NCBI RefSeq assembly: GCF_003253565.1
Contig: NZ_QKUF01000009.1
Location: 62,001-126,000 of the forward strand
DNA: 64,000 nucleotides
Source: Thermosporothrix hazakensis
Lineage (GTDB): Bacteria > Chloroflexota > Ktedonobacteria > Ktedonobacterales > Ktedonobacteraceae
Reading direction: 5' to 3'
This document shows positions 42,720-52,300 of this stretch, piece by piece; positions within the stretch are counted from its first letter, which is position 1; each line of letters starts with the position of its first letter. The position numbers and the translations under genes were made by a program. The notes under the pieces are model-generated. The model saw only the letters and a list, made by a program, of their open reading frames with translations. It did not search any database and was not told the DNA's origin.

Positions 42720-43946
42720 TTAATGCAGCATGGGGTCCAGCTCCAGATGACCGAAGCGGGTTCCTGCGGTCTCGAAGTTCAGCACAGCGTGAGCCGTCAT
42801 CGCGTGGACATCGCGCCAGTATCTCTGTAATGGATTGCTGGTAAAAATCGCGCTGCCTCCACTGGTGATGTACATTTGTTCCACTGTCTGTCGACAGAGA
42901 TGTGCAATCCAGGCGTAGTCCCGTTGCTGACGGGCAATCTGGTGCGAGGAGAATGGGCCGCCTGTGCGAATGGTGTCGAGGCCACGCTGTAGCAGGAGCC
43001 GGGCGCTATCGAGCTGCACGCTGATCTCCGCCACGCGAATCTGAACATGGGTCAGGTTGGCGACGCGTTGTCGTGTGAACAGCGTCTGACCTTCTTCAAG
43101 CGCCTCACGCCACTGCTCATAGGCTCCCGTAGTTGCTCCCAGAATTGGCGCGATCAGTGCGATGGGAAAGGCGATCGAGTGCGGCAGGTGATAGAGTGGA
43201 GCAGTGTAGAGTTGTGAACCAGGCGTGTGAGTGCTCAGGAAATCGGTGTATGGAAGCTGGCGGTATTCGGGGACAAAAGCCTCATGTAGAACGATTGTTT
43301 TGCTTCCCGAGCCGCTTAAGCCGCAGACATGCCAGGTATCTTCTATCAGAAAATCGTGGCGGGGAACCAGAAAAAACGCGCTGCCCTGGGGGTGATCCTG
43401 CCCGAGAGCCGCGTTGAGTATCGCCCATGAGCAATAGTCGACGCCGCTTGCCCACGGCCACGCGCCACTGATCTGGTAGCCTCCTTTCACCTGACGTGCC
43501 GTGCCATGAGGGGCGAATGAGGCCGCAAGCAGGGTATCGGGTTGCGCTTCCCATACATCGCGCTGCGCCTGTTGCGGAAATAGAGCAAGCAAGCAACTAT
43601 GGATGCAGTAGAGCGAACAGCACCATCCGGCTGAGGCGTCTGCACGCGCAAGCTCGGTCATGGTCGCGGCAAGCGCGTCTAACGAGAGCTCGTGTCCACC
43701 CCACTGAGCGGGCATGAGCAGCCGAACCAGCCTGCTTTCAAGAAAAGCCTGCACGATTTCTTGCGCCAGTTTCCGTTGTTGCTCTGATTGCTCTCGATGC
43801 GCCTGTATTATGGGAAGCAGCGCTTGAACGCCCTTCACTATATCGGTTATTTCTTGATCTATTGCCTCTGTCATATCTTTTGCTGTATCACCTGTGTCAG
43901 GTTGTGCCTCTCTGCTGGCTTGCAAAGCTCCCGGATCGCCATTCAT
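42720..43946 (-). CDS. Acyl-CoA dehydrogenase-like flavoprotein, possibly a monooxygenase oxygenase component
   Basis: A 408-residue protein of the acyl-CoA dehydrogenase superfamily. LLMPAQWGGHELSLDALAAT (~90), SGAWPWASGVDYCSWAI (~170, a substrate/flavin loop) and VCGLSGSGSKTIVLHEAFVP (~225, the G-x-x-x-T/S region of group D flavin monooxygenases) resemble HpaB/HsaA/NcnH-type oxygenases more than true dehydrogenases. No catalytic Glu typical of acyl-CoA dehydrogenases is identified. ATG 43946 lacks an SD; ATG 43874 (MTEAIDQEI) is an alternative. Divergent from an SRPBCC protein. Needs a partner flavin reductase not found here. Confidence 0.82.
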   Translation of the reverse strand: MNGDPGALQASREAQPDTGDTAKDMTEAIDQEITDIVKGVQALLPIIQAHREQSEQQRKLAQEIVQAFLESRLVRLLMPAQWGGHELSLDALAATMTELARADASAGWCCSLYCIHSCLLALFPQQAQRDVWEAQPDTLLAASFAPHGTARQVKGGYQISGAWPWASGVDYCSWAILNAALGQDHPQGSAFFLVPRHDFLIEDTWHVCGLSGSGSKTIVLHEAFVPEYRQLPYTDFLSTHTPGSQLYTAPLYHLPHSIAFPIALIAPILGATTGAYEQWREALEEGQTLFTRQRVANLTHVQIRVAEISVQLDSARLLLQRGLDTIRTGGPFSSHQIARQQRDYAWIAHLCRQTVEQMYITSGGSAIFTSNPLQRYWRDVHAMTAHAVLNFETAGTRFGHLELDPMLH

Positions 43947-43988
43947 GCTGACACGCCGGATAGTGTGTAATCGCTCGTGTCAGCCTCA

Positions 43989-44041
43989 CTGTAAGAAGCA
44001 GTGTACCGGACTGTGTACACATCTCTGTAAGAATCAGTGTA
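43989..44041. repeat. Repeated CTGTAAGAAxCAGTGTAC boxes between divergent genes
   Basis: CTGTAAGAAGCAGTGTAC (from 43989) recurs as CTGTAAGAATCAGTGTAC (from 44025), 36 bases apart. GTGTAC and GTACAC arms overlap them (44001-44006, 44014-44019), forming a dyad. This looks like an operator array for the divergent flavoprotein and SRPBCC genes. Confidence 0.6.
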
Positions 44042-44239
44042 CAGGATCGTGTAAGGGCCTGTGAAGCCTTTTCCGTTCCAGTATCCAGAGGGAAAGTTTC
44101 CTGAGAGTTTCAAGTTGAGAACTCTGAAGGAACTATAACGGCGTATCATTTCCATTGTAAGTGAAGGACAGAGAATTATTCGTATGATCAAGCAATCCTG
44201 GCCGAGAAATACTATCACGATCCAGAGGAGAATGCAGTT

Positions 44240-44716
44240 ATGGGATATCTTCGGAACGCTATTGTAATCGCCGCGCCTCTTGATGATGTCTTTCGTCTGA
44301 CCAGCAATGTGCGCACCTGGCCGACCCTCTTTTGTGAGTATGAGAGCTGTACGGTGCTCGATGAGGGGCCTGATACGGTCACGTTTCGCCTGACAACTCA
44401 TCCTGATGAGCAGGGAAAGCAGTGTAGCCGGGAGATGGTGCGCCATATCAGCCAGGAACGCCGTCTGACCGTTGCGGAGCTGCTCTCTTCTGATGAGCCG
44501 CTTGCACGTCTGGTTATACGCTGGTGGTATGACCCCATTGAGGAGCACAGCACTGTGATGACCTGGGAGCAGGAGTTCTCGTTACAGGAGTGTGCGCCCA
44601 TATCCGATGAAAAGGCAGTCAATTATTTTAGCGAGCAAGCCAGACAGCAACAAGCTGTGATGAAAGAAAGAGTGGAGCGGCTGTGGACTTCTGCTGTTCA
44701 GGAGCGGCTGTTTTAA
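44240..44716 (+). CDS. SRPBCC family protein, polyketide cyclase/aromatase-like
   Basis: A 158-residue START/Bet v1-fold protein. YLRNAIVIAAPLDDVFRLTS at the N-terminus and WPTLFCEYESCTVLDE resemble aromatase/cyclases such as TcmN-N and WhiE-ORFVI (W-P-x-x-F-x-x-Y/V pattern). The helix near the end (EQARQQQAVMKERVERLW) closes the fold. GAGGAGA lies 9 bases upstream. With the divergent flavoprotein it suggests modification of an aromatic polyketide, but no polyketide synthase is in the window. Confidence 0.82.
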   Translation: MGYLRNAIVIAAPLDDVFRLTSNVRTWPTLFCEYESCTVLDEGPDTVTFRLTTHPDEQGKQCSREMVRHISQERRLTVAELLSSDEPLARLVIRWWYDPIEEHSTVMTWEQEFSLQECAPISDEKAVNYFSEQARQQQAVMKERVERLWTSAVQERLF

Positions 44717-44808
44717 AAACCTGCTGTATTTCAGTCCTGTACGCTGCGCGATATGATGAACTTGTGCGAATGACCTTGTTTTGAGCATGGATGTAATGTA
44801 GCGTGGGG

Positions 44809-44843
44809 GAAGGTCGGGTGAGCTCCGGCCTTCTCTTCTTTTT
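44809..44843 (+). terminator. Terminator after the SRPBCC gene
   Basis: GAAGGTCGG (44809-44817) pairs with CCGGCCTTC (44825-44833), with one T-G pair, and is followed by TCTTCTTTTT. Confidence 0.8.
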
Positions 44844-44908
44844 GCTGGAAGAAATCTCGATGAGCGGGCCGCAAATTCCACTCTAAAGATAGAGGCACAT
44901 GTCCCTAT

Positions 44909-44937
44909 TTGTCGCTTTATCCTGTGAAGTGTATAAT
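44909..44937 (+). promoter_or_regulatory. Promoter of the BTAD regulator
   Basis: TTGTCG (44909-44914), 17 bases and TATAAT (44932-44937). The start codon lies 78 bases after the -10. Confidence 0.7.
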
Positions 44938-45014
44938 GTCTTTGTTGGCTTGCTTGAGGCAAACCCATGCCGGATACTGGCTGGCCTCTGGAGAAACGTG
45001 GAAGAAAGGATAGG

Positions 45015-45842
45015 ATGAGCATGTTTGAGGAGGCAACCACTGAACCGGCTTTACTGGCGGTTCTATTAGCACAAAGACAGGAACAGCAGGCGGCGTTTCG
45101 GGCGTATTTCTTCGGTCCTTTTCGACTGATTCAACAGAACAGGGTTGTGGAAGGCCCTATCTGGCGGCGCAACAAGATTCGTTCGCTCTTAAAGTGGTTT
45201 CTACTGCATCCCGATCGGCCTTTTTCCTCCGATTATCTGGTTGAACTGTTCTGGCCCGATACCCCTGCCGAGGCTGCACACCGAAATCTCAGGGTGAATA
45301 TCCACTATTTGCGTTATCTGCTTGAACCCTGTATTGATCGCGGTCAGGAGTCACAGTATATCTGTCGGCTGGCGAATAATTTCTATCTCTTTCGCCGTGA
45401 CGCCTCCTGGTGGTGCGATGTCTGGGAAGTGCAGCGCCTGCTCGATGAGGCGAAAGAGCAGGAACGCGATGGCAATAGCAACCGGGCAGCTTTCCTCTAT
45501 CGAAAGCTGGTCAGTTATTTTGAACGTGGCTTCTTGCCCGAAGATATTTATGAAGAGCACCTGATCCCCTTCCGAAGCCAGTACGAGCGGCTACACCTTC
45601 AGATGCTCACACGCCTTATTGACATCTCAATGGAGAAGCGCGAGCTGGATGATGCCGCCGAGTATGCCTATCAGATCCTCGCGATTGACCCCTTGCATGA
45701 ACCTGCAATCAAAAAGCTGCTCAGTATTTATCGACTTCAGGGGAATTATTCCGCCGCCTCTCGGACGCTGCACGGCTTCCGTCACTTTTTTAAAGCTGAA
45801 CTGGGAGTTGAGCCCTGTTCCCTGCAAAATGAAGAGCTCTAG
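45015..45842 (+). CDS. BTAD-domain (SARP-like) transcriptional regulator
   Basis: A 275-residue activator-type protein: an OmpR-like winged helix (AYFFGPFRLIQQNRVVEGPI, then RSLLKWFLLHPDRPFSSDYL and LFWPDTPAEAAHRNLRVNIH, residues ~30-115) and a C-terminal bacterial transcriptional activation domain of TPR-like helices (DEHLIPFRSQYERL region to GFRHFFKAELGVEPC). It lacks the NB-ARC/TPR extension of large SARPs. ATG 45015 follows AAAGGATAGG. SARP-like proteins often control secondary metabolism or stress; the target here is unknown. Confidence 0.88.
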   Translation: MSMFEEATTEPALLAVLLAQRQEQQAAFRAYFFGPFRLIQQNRVVEGPIWRRNKIRSLLKWFLLHPDRPFSSDYLVELFWPDTPAEAAHRNLRVNIHYLRYLLEPCIDRGQESQYICRLANNFYLFRRDASWWCDVWEVQRLLDEAKEQERDGNSNRAAFLYRKLVSYFERGFLPEDIYEEHLIPFRSQYERLHLQMLTRLIDISMEKRELDDAAEYAYQILAIDPLHEPAIKKLLSIYRLQGNYSAASRTLHGFRHFFKAELGVEPCSLQNEEL

Positions 45843-45930
45843 CTATACTCACTTCTCACCGTGAGTGAGAGACGAGCGCGCTTTTCACGTATGAATAGCG
45901 CCTGGTTTTATCATTTTTGGAAGTCCTTCA

Positions 45931-45959
45931 TTGCGAAAACATGCAAGAATGGATATAAT
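45931..45959 (+). promoter_or_regulatory. Promoter of the AAC(3) gene
   Basis: TTGCGA (45931-45936), 17 bases and TATAAT (45954-45959), with the ATG 84 bases downstream of the -10. Confidence 0.7.
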
Positions 45960-46042
45960 AGGGAAATCTTCTGTGTTTGCCTTTCCTTGAAAAAGCGAAG
46001 AAATGATACATATATGTAGAGCTATAAAGGATAGAAGAGTGT

Positions 46043-46861
46043 ATGTCAGAAAAAGATCTGGTTGAGCGAACCCCCTCCCCCCTGACACGGGCCCGCCTTA
46101 CCCGGGAATTTCGCGCGCTCGGTGTGAAGCCGGGCATGACGATCATTACCCATTCCTCGCTGAGCTCGCTTGGTTGGGTGTGTGGTGGTCCTATCACTGT
46201 CGTGCAGGCTCTCATGGACGCTCTTACCCCCGATGGTACCCTGATGATGCCGACCCAGAGTGCAGGAAATAGTGAGCCGTCGAACTGGAGCAATCCACCT
46301 GTTCCACGCGAATGGTGGCAAATTATTCGTGATACAATGCCTGCATATGATCCTCGTATCACACCAACACGTTCGATGGGTGCTATTGTTGAGGCTTTTC
46401 GGACTTTTCCTGGCGTCATGCGTAGCTCTCACCCTGCCGTCTCTTTTGCCGCCTGGGGCAAGCACGCGCAAGCGCTGGTCGGTTCTCACTCGCTCGATTA
46501 CCCATTTGGCGAAGGGTCACCGCTGGCTCGGCTCTACGAGCTGGATGGCTGGATTTTGCTGCTAGGCGTCGGGTATGATAGCAATACGTCGATGCATCTG
46601 GCGGAGCATCGAGCGCCCGGACAGGTACCTGTTCAGCAGGGTGCGGCGCTCTATGAGAATGGTGAACGCGTCTGGAAGGTGTATCAGGATATTGAGGTTG
46701 ATTCGGATATTTTTCCACTAATCGGTGCTGACTTTGAGCAGCATACGAATCTGGTTATCACAGGGCATATTGGCCTTGCAGAAACGAAACTGATACCGAT
46801 GCGCCCTCTGGTCGATTTCACGGTAGAATGGTTTACAGAGCGTAGAAGGCATGATAGCTAA
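46043..46861 (+). CDS. AAC(3)-family aminoglycoside N-acetyltransferase
   Basis: A 272-residue antibiotic N-acetyltransferase of the YokD/AAC(3) fold. LGVKPGMTIITHSSLSSLGW (~30), GGPITVVQALMDALTPDGTL and MMPTQS (~50-75), then RSSHPAVSFAAWG (~130), LLLGVGYDSNTSMHLAE and the HRAP motif (~185-195, containing the conserved His) are all typical. Intact, unlike the phosphotransferase and esterase remnants near 6-8 kb. Environmental AAC(3) homologues do not always confer clinical resistance, so the real substrate is open. Confidence 0.92.
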   Translation: MSEKDLVERTPSPLTRARLTREFRALGVKPGMTIITHSSLSSLGWVCGGPITVVQALMDALTPDGTLMMPTQSAGNSEPSNWSNPPVPREWWQIIRDTMPAYDPRITPTRSMGAIVEAFRTFPGVMRSSHPAVSFAAWGKHAQALVGSHSLDYPFGEGSPLARLYELDGWILLLGVGYDSNTSMHLAEHRAPGQVPVQQGAALYENGERVWKVYQDIEVDSDIFPLIGADFEQHTNLVITGHIGLAETKLIPMRPLVDFTVEWFTERRRHDS

Positions 46862-46864
46862 AAA

Positions 46865-46894
46865 GGAAGAGGGGAAACAACTTCCCTCTCTTCC
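46865..46894. terminator. Bidirectional terminator between AAC(3) and histidine kinase genes
   Basis: GGAAGAGGGGAA (46865-46876) pairs with the segment ending CTCTCTTCC (46882-46894). It lies between the convergent 3' ends at 46861 and 46912. Confidence 0.7.
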
Positions 46895-46911
46895 AGCAGA
46901 AAAGGTGATAG

Positions 46912-48465
46912 CTAGTCTTGGTCGCTGCGGCGCAGAGGTAGCCAGATCTCGAAGCGTGAGCCTTTGCCCTCAACGCTGTCCAACAGAATGCGCCCCCCAT
47001 GCGCTTTCACAACCCATTGCACGATAGCCAGACCCAGGCCGCTACCACGTGGTGCCTCCTCCGGTTGCTCGGTGTCTGCTCGCTTCACCGTGATGCGATA
47101 GAAGCGTTCAAACAGGTGCGAGAGGTGTTCCGAAGCGATGCCAGGCCCATCATCTTCAACGCGGAGCCAGCACCAGCCGTCTTTCTTGCCTGTTCCACAT
47201 TCAATGTGCACTTCTGACCCTTTCCCGGCACTGTACTTGATCGCGTTCTCGACCAGATTTTGCAGCATCGAGACAAGGTACGTGCGATCGCCGGTCACTG
47301 GTACTTCGGGCAATTCTCCAAGCGAGAGGTGTAAGCCCTTTTCCTGGGCAAGGGGTGCGAGACGCTCGACCACATCAAGCACGACTTCACTGAGATCGAC
47401 CCGCGTCTTTTCAAGCAGGGCCTGTCCTGTTTCAGCGCGTGCCAGCAGCAGCAGATCATTGACGAGGCGGCTGATATGCTCGTTCTCGGCGCGTACCGTT
47501 TGTAATGCGCTTTCATAACGCTCGATTTGTGAAAGAGCTTCCTCATAGGTATCGGGCTTGCGCTGCCCCGTGAGCGCCTGATTAACTGCTACATTCATGA
47601 TCGTTAAAGGGGTACGGAGCTCGTGACTGGCATCGGCAGTAAAGCGCCTCTGATGCTCGAAAAGCTTTTCCAGCCGATTGAGCATGCTGTCAAAGGTCGC
47701 TGCCAGTTCACCCAGTTCGTCGCGCTTCTTCAGGTTGAGGCGGCGGCTGAGATCTGTTTTTCCGATCTGGCGGGCAGTGCTGGTAATTATATGAACAGGC
47801 CGCATTGCCCGACTCGCGATCCAATAGCCACCAATGGCGAGAATAATGAGAATAAAGGGAATAACAAGCGAAAGGTTCAGCAGGACGCGCTGGAGAATGA
47901 CCTGTGAGTCAATCTGACGTCCCACTACGAGAGACCCGGCAGGCAGTCCCTGAGCCGTGAGAAGCTGCATCTTGCAGACCTGTATCTCAGGCTGTTTGGG
48001 TTCGGTTTGACAGCTATAGCTACTGACCATGTGATTCAGTGGCTCCAGTGATATGCCCAGAACCGCCCCATATGAGGTGACGAGATTCCCGTTTTGATCG
48101 TAAATAGCAACCCCTGCGTCCTGAGGAAGATCCTTTTGTGCTATCTCGAATATCTGGTCTTGTTGTATTCTGCTTAATTGCACATCTGTTTCCTCATTCC
48201 CATTTTTCCCCTCTTGAACAGTGACCTGGTACCAGTTCTGTACTGTATTCCCGAGCTGCATAACCTGGCTGGAAAATTGGGCCTCGTCCCGCTGATAGAG
48301 CGTCTGCGCAAGGGTATAGTACAGTAGCCCGCCCGAGATGACGAGCAGGATAGCGGTTATGCCAACATACCAGAGCACCAGCCGAAAGCGAATGCTTGTG
48401 AGAAAGCTGAATAGCCGTGTGAGAGGTCGGTTGCTTGCTGGCTCGTAAATTTTTGCATCATCCAT
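46912..48465 (-). CDS. Two-component sensor histidine kinase
   Basis: A 517-residue membrane kinase. Two TM helices (LVLWYVGITAILLVISGGLL; LSLVIPFILIILAIGGYWIA) flank a ~150-residue extracellular sensor. HAMP follows (ASRAMRPVHIITSTARQIGK), then the H-box FTADASHELRTPLTIMNVAV, N-box LVENAIKYS, and G-boxes VEDDGPGIASEHLSHLFERF and GSGLGLAIVQWVVKAHGG. ATG 48465, with AAAGGAAT upstream, overlaps the response-regulator stop by 8 bases. Architecture resembles MprB/CutS-type kinases; the stimulus is unknown. Transcribed after its regulator. Confidence 0.95.
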   Translation of the reverse strand: MDDAKIYEPASNRPLTRLFSFLTSIRFRLVLWYVGITAILLVISGGLLYYTLAQTLYQRDEAQFSSQVMQLGNTVQNWYQVTVQEGKNGNEETDVQLSRIQQDQIFEIAQKDLPQDAGVAIYDQNGNLVTSYGAVLGISLEPLNHMVSSYSCQTEPKQPEIQVCKMQLLTAQGLPAGSLVVGRQIDSQVILQRVLLNLSLVIPFILIILAIGGYWIASRAMRPVHIITSTARQIGKTDLSRRLNLKKRDELGELAATFDSMLNRLEKLFEHQRRFTADASHELRTPLTIMNVAVNQALTGQRKPDTYEEALSQIERYESALQTVRAENEHISRLVNDLLLLARAETGQALLEKTRVDLSEVVLDVVERLAPLAQEKGLHLSLGELPEVPVTGDRTYLVSMLQNLVENAIKYSAGKGSEVHIECGTGKKDGWCWLRVEDDGPGIASEHLSHLFERFYRITVKRADTEQPEEAPRGSGLGLAIVQWVVKAHGGRILLDSVEGKGSRFEIWLPLRRSDQD

Positions 48466-49159
48466 GCTTTGTTGATTCCTTTCCAAAGTCGGGGGCGCGT
48501 AAGCGATAACCCGCGCCGCGAACGGTTTCCAGCATTTTGAAAGTGAAAGGCTCATCGATCTGACGGCGTAAGCGGCGTACTGCAACATCAACGGCATTGA
48601 GCGTTCCTATCACATCGTAGCTCCAAAGGTGCTCAGAGACCATTTCACGCGTTAGCACTTGATTTGGGTGTCGCATGAAGTATTCGAGCAGCGAAAAGCC
48701 ACGCGTTGAGAGGACGATGGGGCAGCCTTCGCGCTCAACATAGTGGGTGGCAGGATCAGCGATCAGGTCACCCACACGCAGCACGCCGCTTTTATCAGGA
48801 GCATCGCGACGCAAGAGCGCCCGAAGCCGCGCTAGAAGCTCGCTCATGTCGAACGGTTTTACCAGATAGTCATCAGCCCCGCTATCCAGTCCCTTCACGC
48901 GATCAGAGACGGCATCACGGGCAGTAAGCATCAGAATCGGCGTTCGTTTTCCCTGACTGCGAAGCGTGCGGCAGATGCTCAGACCATCTTTGTTGGGGAG
49001 CAGAATGTCCAGGATGATAGCGTCATATGGCCCGATTTCCGCATATTCCAGGCCCGCAAGCCCGTCGAACGCGTCATCCACAGCGTAGCCCTCGTTTTGT
49101 AAGCTCTTTTTTAAGAGCTGATGAAGCTGGTAATTATCTTCGACCAGCAGAATACGCAT
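48458..49159 (-). CDS. OmpR-family response regulator
   Basis: A 233-residue regulator: receiver with LLVEDNYQLHQLLKKSL, phospho-acceptor Asp in DAIILDILLPNKDGL (~51), LMLTARDA and DYLVKPFD (Lys-101 or so), then a C-terminal winged helix (VLSTRGFSLLEYFMRHPNQV, RRLRRQIDEPFTFKMLETVR, GAGYRL). AAAGGAGAG precedes the ATG. First gene of the pair with the kinase. Its own promoter carries a TTCTGACAG direct repeat at 11-base period, the usual binding pattern for this family, suggesting autoactivation. Confidence 0.95.
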   Translation of the reverse strand: MRILLVEDNYQLHQLLKKSLQNEGYAVDDAFDGLAGLEYAEIGPYDAIILDILLPNKDGLSICRTLRSQGKRTPILMLTARDAVSDRVKGLDSGADDYLVKPFDMSELLARLRALLRRDAPDKSGVLRVGDLIADPATHYVEREGCPIVLSTRGFSLLEYFMRHPNQVLTREMVSEHLWSYDVIGTLNAVDVAVRRLRRQIDEPFTFKMLETVRGAGYRLRAPDFGKESTKHG

Positions 49160-49207
49160 GAGTTCTCTCCTTTTGCCAGAATCACCATACCATAGTATCC
49201 CGTATTA

Positions 49208-49227
49208 TTCTGACAGAGTTCTGACAG
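49208..49227 (-). promoter_or_regulatory. Response-regulator box upstream of the two-component operon
   Basis: TTCTGACAG occurs at 49208-49216 and 49219-49227, an 11-base direct repeat. On the minus strand the repeat replaces the -35 and ends about 11 bases before TACTAT (49191-49196 region), the layout of PhoB-type activated promoters. Confidence 0.65.
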
Positions 49228-49258
49228 CAAGCTCCGTTGAGCTAAAATCACCCTGAAC

Positions 49259-49328
49259 ATTACCCAACACTGATGGATTGTCAGGAGGCGTTCGTTCTGC
49301 TATAGTAATGCTTCCGGTGTTGGGTAAT
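49259..49328 (+). promoter_or_regulatory. LuxR-gene promoter bracketed by a perfect 12-bp inverted repeat
   Basis: ATTACCCAACAC (49259-49270) and GTGTTGGGTAAT (49317-49328) are exact inverted copies. Between them lie TTGTCA (49278-49283), 17 bases and TATAGT (49301-49306). One arm is upstream of the -35 and the other covers the transcription start, 16 bases before the ATG. It suggests bridging by a repressor or autoregulator. Confidence 0.75.
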
Positions 49329-49343
49329 CAAAGGAGGGATGCG

Positions 49344-52300
49344 ATGGCACAACGTGGATTGACGGCGATTGTCTGGTGCGAGGAGGAGCAGGCCTACGAG
49401 CTGCAAACAGCGGGGAAGACGTGCCTGTATCGGAGCGAGACCGAGGACGCAGACTGGTTTTCCAATCTGGCCGCTTGCTCGGGATTTCGCTTTGTGGGCA
49501 GACATGGGCATATGACGGTGCGGAAGGAGTCGCGCAAGCGTGGTTCGGGCTACTGGTATGGATATCGCCGGCGCAACGGACGCACGCATAAGCTGTATAT
49601 CGGGCGCGATGCTTGGCTAACGTTAGAGCATCTTGAGCGTATCGCGCAAAAGCTTGCAGAAGAGACTGAAGCCGAGCCTGCGGATCCGCCGCTGCTTGCG
49701 GCCAAGTTGCGAATGCCGCGCCTGGCTGCCTCGTTGATTCGACGGGAGCGGCTGCTTGAGCTCTTTGACACGCTTGGTGAGCGTCAGATGCTGCTGGTTA
49801 CAGCTCCGGCTGGTTCGGGCAAGACAACTGTCGTCTGTCAGTGGTTACAGCGCCAGGCGTTGCCCGTTGCGTGGGTTGCGCTTGATGAGGCAGATAACGA
49901 TCTGTCACGCTTCTGGCGCTATGTGATAACAGCCTGCCAGACGCTGCATCAGGATGCTACCTGTACGGCTCGGGAACTCCTTGCCTCCCTGCTACAACAG
50001 CCTGAAAACGCGCTGACCCTTCTGCTGAACGCGCTTGCTGAGAGCGATCAGCCTGGGATTCTGGTGCTCGAAGATTACCATCTCATCACGATGCCTCGTA
50101 TTCATGAGACGCTTGCCTTCTTTCTTGAACACCTTCCGCCCTCTTTACACGTTCTGCTTACCAGTCGCTCGGAACCTCCTTTGCCGCTTGCACGCTTTCG
50201 TGCTCGGGGCGAACTGGGGGAAGTTCAGGCAAGCGATCTACGTTTCTCGCTTGAGGAGGAGCGGCTTTTTCTGCGCCAGTTTCTTGAGCGCCTGCCAGAC
50301 GAGAAAACGCTACATCGGCTTGACGCGCGGCTTGAAGGATGGGCTGCCGGGTTGCGGCTCCTTGCACTGGCGCTTCAGGGTCGGCAATCGTTGCGGGAGC
50401 TCGATCGGTTTGCAGGGAGCACACGCCCGCTTCGCGAGTATTTTGTGACAGAGGCTCTCAATGCGCAACCCGAGCCCCTGCAGCGTTTCTTACTGCTGAC
50501 TGGCGGCTTGCCACGAGTTGCAGGTTCGCTCTGTGATGCAGTGCTCGGGCTGGCTGACGAAGGGACATATCTACTGGAACGGCTGTATCAGAGCGGCCTG
50601 TTTCTGGAACCGCTCGATAGCGAAGGGCGTTGGTATCGCTATCACCCGCTGTTTGCTGAGGCTATGCAGGCTGAAGCGCGGCGTCGTCTGGGTGATGAGG
50701 CGGTACAGGCGACATTGGAACAAGCGAGCTTCTGGTTTGAACAGGAAGGGCTGCTTGTCGATGCGGTTGAATGCTCGCTTCAGGTGCGGGATATGGAGCG
50801 GGCCGCGGCGCTTATTCTGCGCATGGTCAGCGAATCGCAGTTTCGGGTTGGACTGCGCTATTTTCATCTGGTCAACGAGCACTATACGCTGTTGCGCTGG
50901 CTCAAGCAGCTCCCGAAGCCGTTGCTCTGGCGTTATCCGTTGCTCTGCTTGCGTTATGCGGAGGCGCAACTGTTTGCGGCACTTTTGAATAACCGCCCTC
51001 CTCAAGAGATGAAAGAGCTTGAAGAGCCGTTGCAAAGAGCCGAGCAGGGGTTCAGGAGTGAGGGGAATCTCTCTCGTCTGGGAGAAGTATTCGCCTTTCG
51101 GGCGACGCTTGCTCGGCAGCGAGGCGAGATGCGGGAAGCTGTTACCTGGGCTCATCAGGCTCTTACCTGGTTGCTGCCAGAAGAGCAGGGTTGGCGAAGT
51201 AGTTGTCTGGGCATTATCGGTATCGGGGCGCTCTACGAGGGTCATCTGCTGGATGCATCACGTTATTTCGCGGAGGCACTGGCAAACGCTGAGAAGAGCG
51301 GGAATAAGGGATTAGCGCGCGCGCAGTTTGCGTTGCAGGGTGCTGTGCTGGTGGCTAGAGGCAGGTTGCGCCAGGCCGCGGCTCATTATCAGCACGCTCT
51401 GCTAGAAGCAAGCAAACAGGGAGATCAGGACGATGTGATGCGTTTGCGGTTGAATCTTGCGGCGATCCATTATGAGTGGAATGAAGTGGAGAATGCCAGA
51501 GAGGCCGTCCAGGAGATACAGACCTATGCCGGGCGGATCGGTGACGAGGAGCTTTTTATGCATGCTGAACTCTTGCTTGCTCGTCTAGAACAGGCAGGCA
51601 ACCAGAGCGAGCACGCCATCCAGCGGCTACAGGCGCTCCTGGAACGGCTGCAAGCGCTGGATTGGCCACTGCGCCTTTCTCTTCTGAGTGAAGTTCGCCT
51701 GGCACTGGTACAGCTCTACTGGCTGAATGGCAACCTTGAAGCGGTGCGTCAGTGGGCTAATGATCGTCAACGAGACAGGCATGCTCATAGGCGTCTGCTA
51801 CACGAGCGCGAGGAGTGTATGGTTGCTCGTCTGGCGCTGGCGGAAGGTCGTTGTGCGGATGCTCACGCTATACTTGCCCCCTTGCTTGATGCTGCCTTAC
51901 AGGACGATCGCCAGGGTGATGTGCTGGAAATACGTCTGCTGCTTGCTCAGGCAACAAAACAGCAAACGTCCAGAAGCCTGCTGCATGCAGCATTGCAGCA
52001 GGCCCGCGCTGAAAGCGGTGTCCAGTTCTTGCGTCGCTTTCTGGATGAGGGACCTGCGCTGTTGTCCCTCTTGCAGCAGCATGCGCCGCATTTCCATGAA
52101 AGACCGCTCCAGCTCGTCATACAGAAGATTGTCAGGGCGGCGGACTCAGCACAGCCTGCGGAGCCAGTTGAGCCGCTGAGTGCCCGGGAGCTCCATGTCT
52201 TGCGTCTGCTTGCCTCAGGACTCTCCTACCGCGACATTGCGCGTGCGCTGTTTGTTTCGGTCAACACGATCAAGACGCAGGTGAGCAGTATATATCGGAA

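Noticed and set aside
43989..44041. Possible CRISPR-like repeats
   Set aside because: Only two imperfect copies, 36 bases apart, inside a divergent promoter region and without cas genes.
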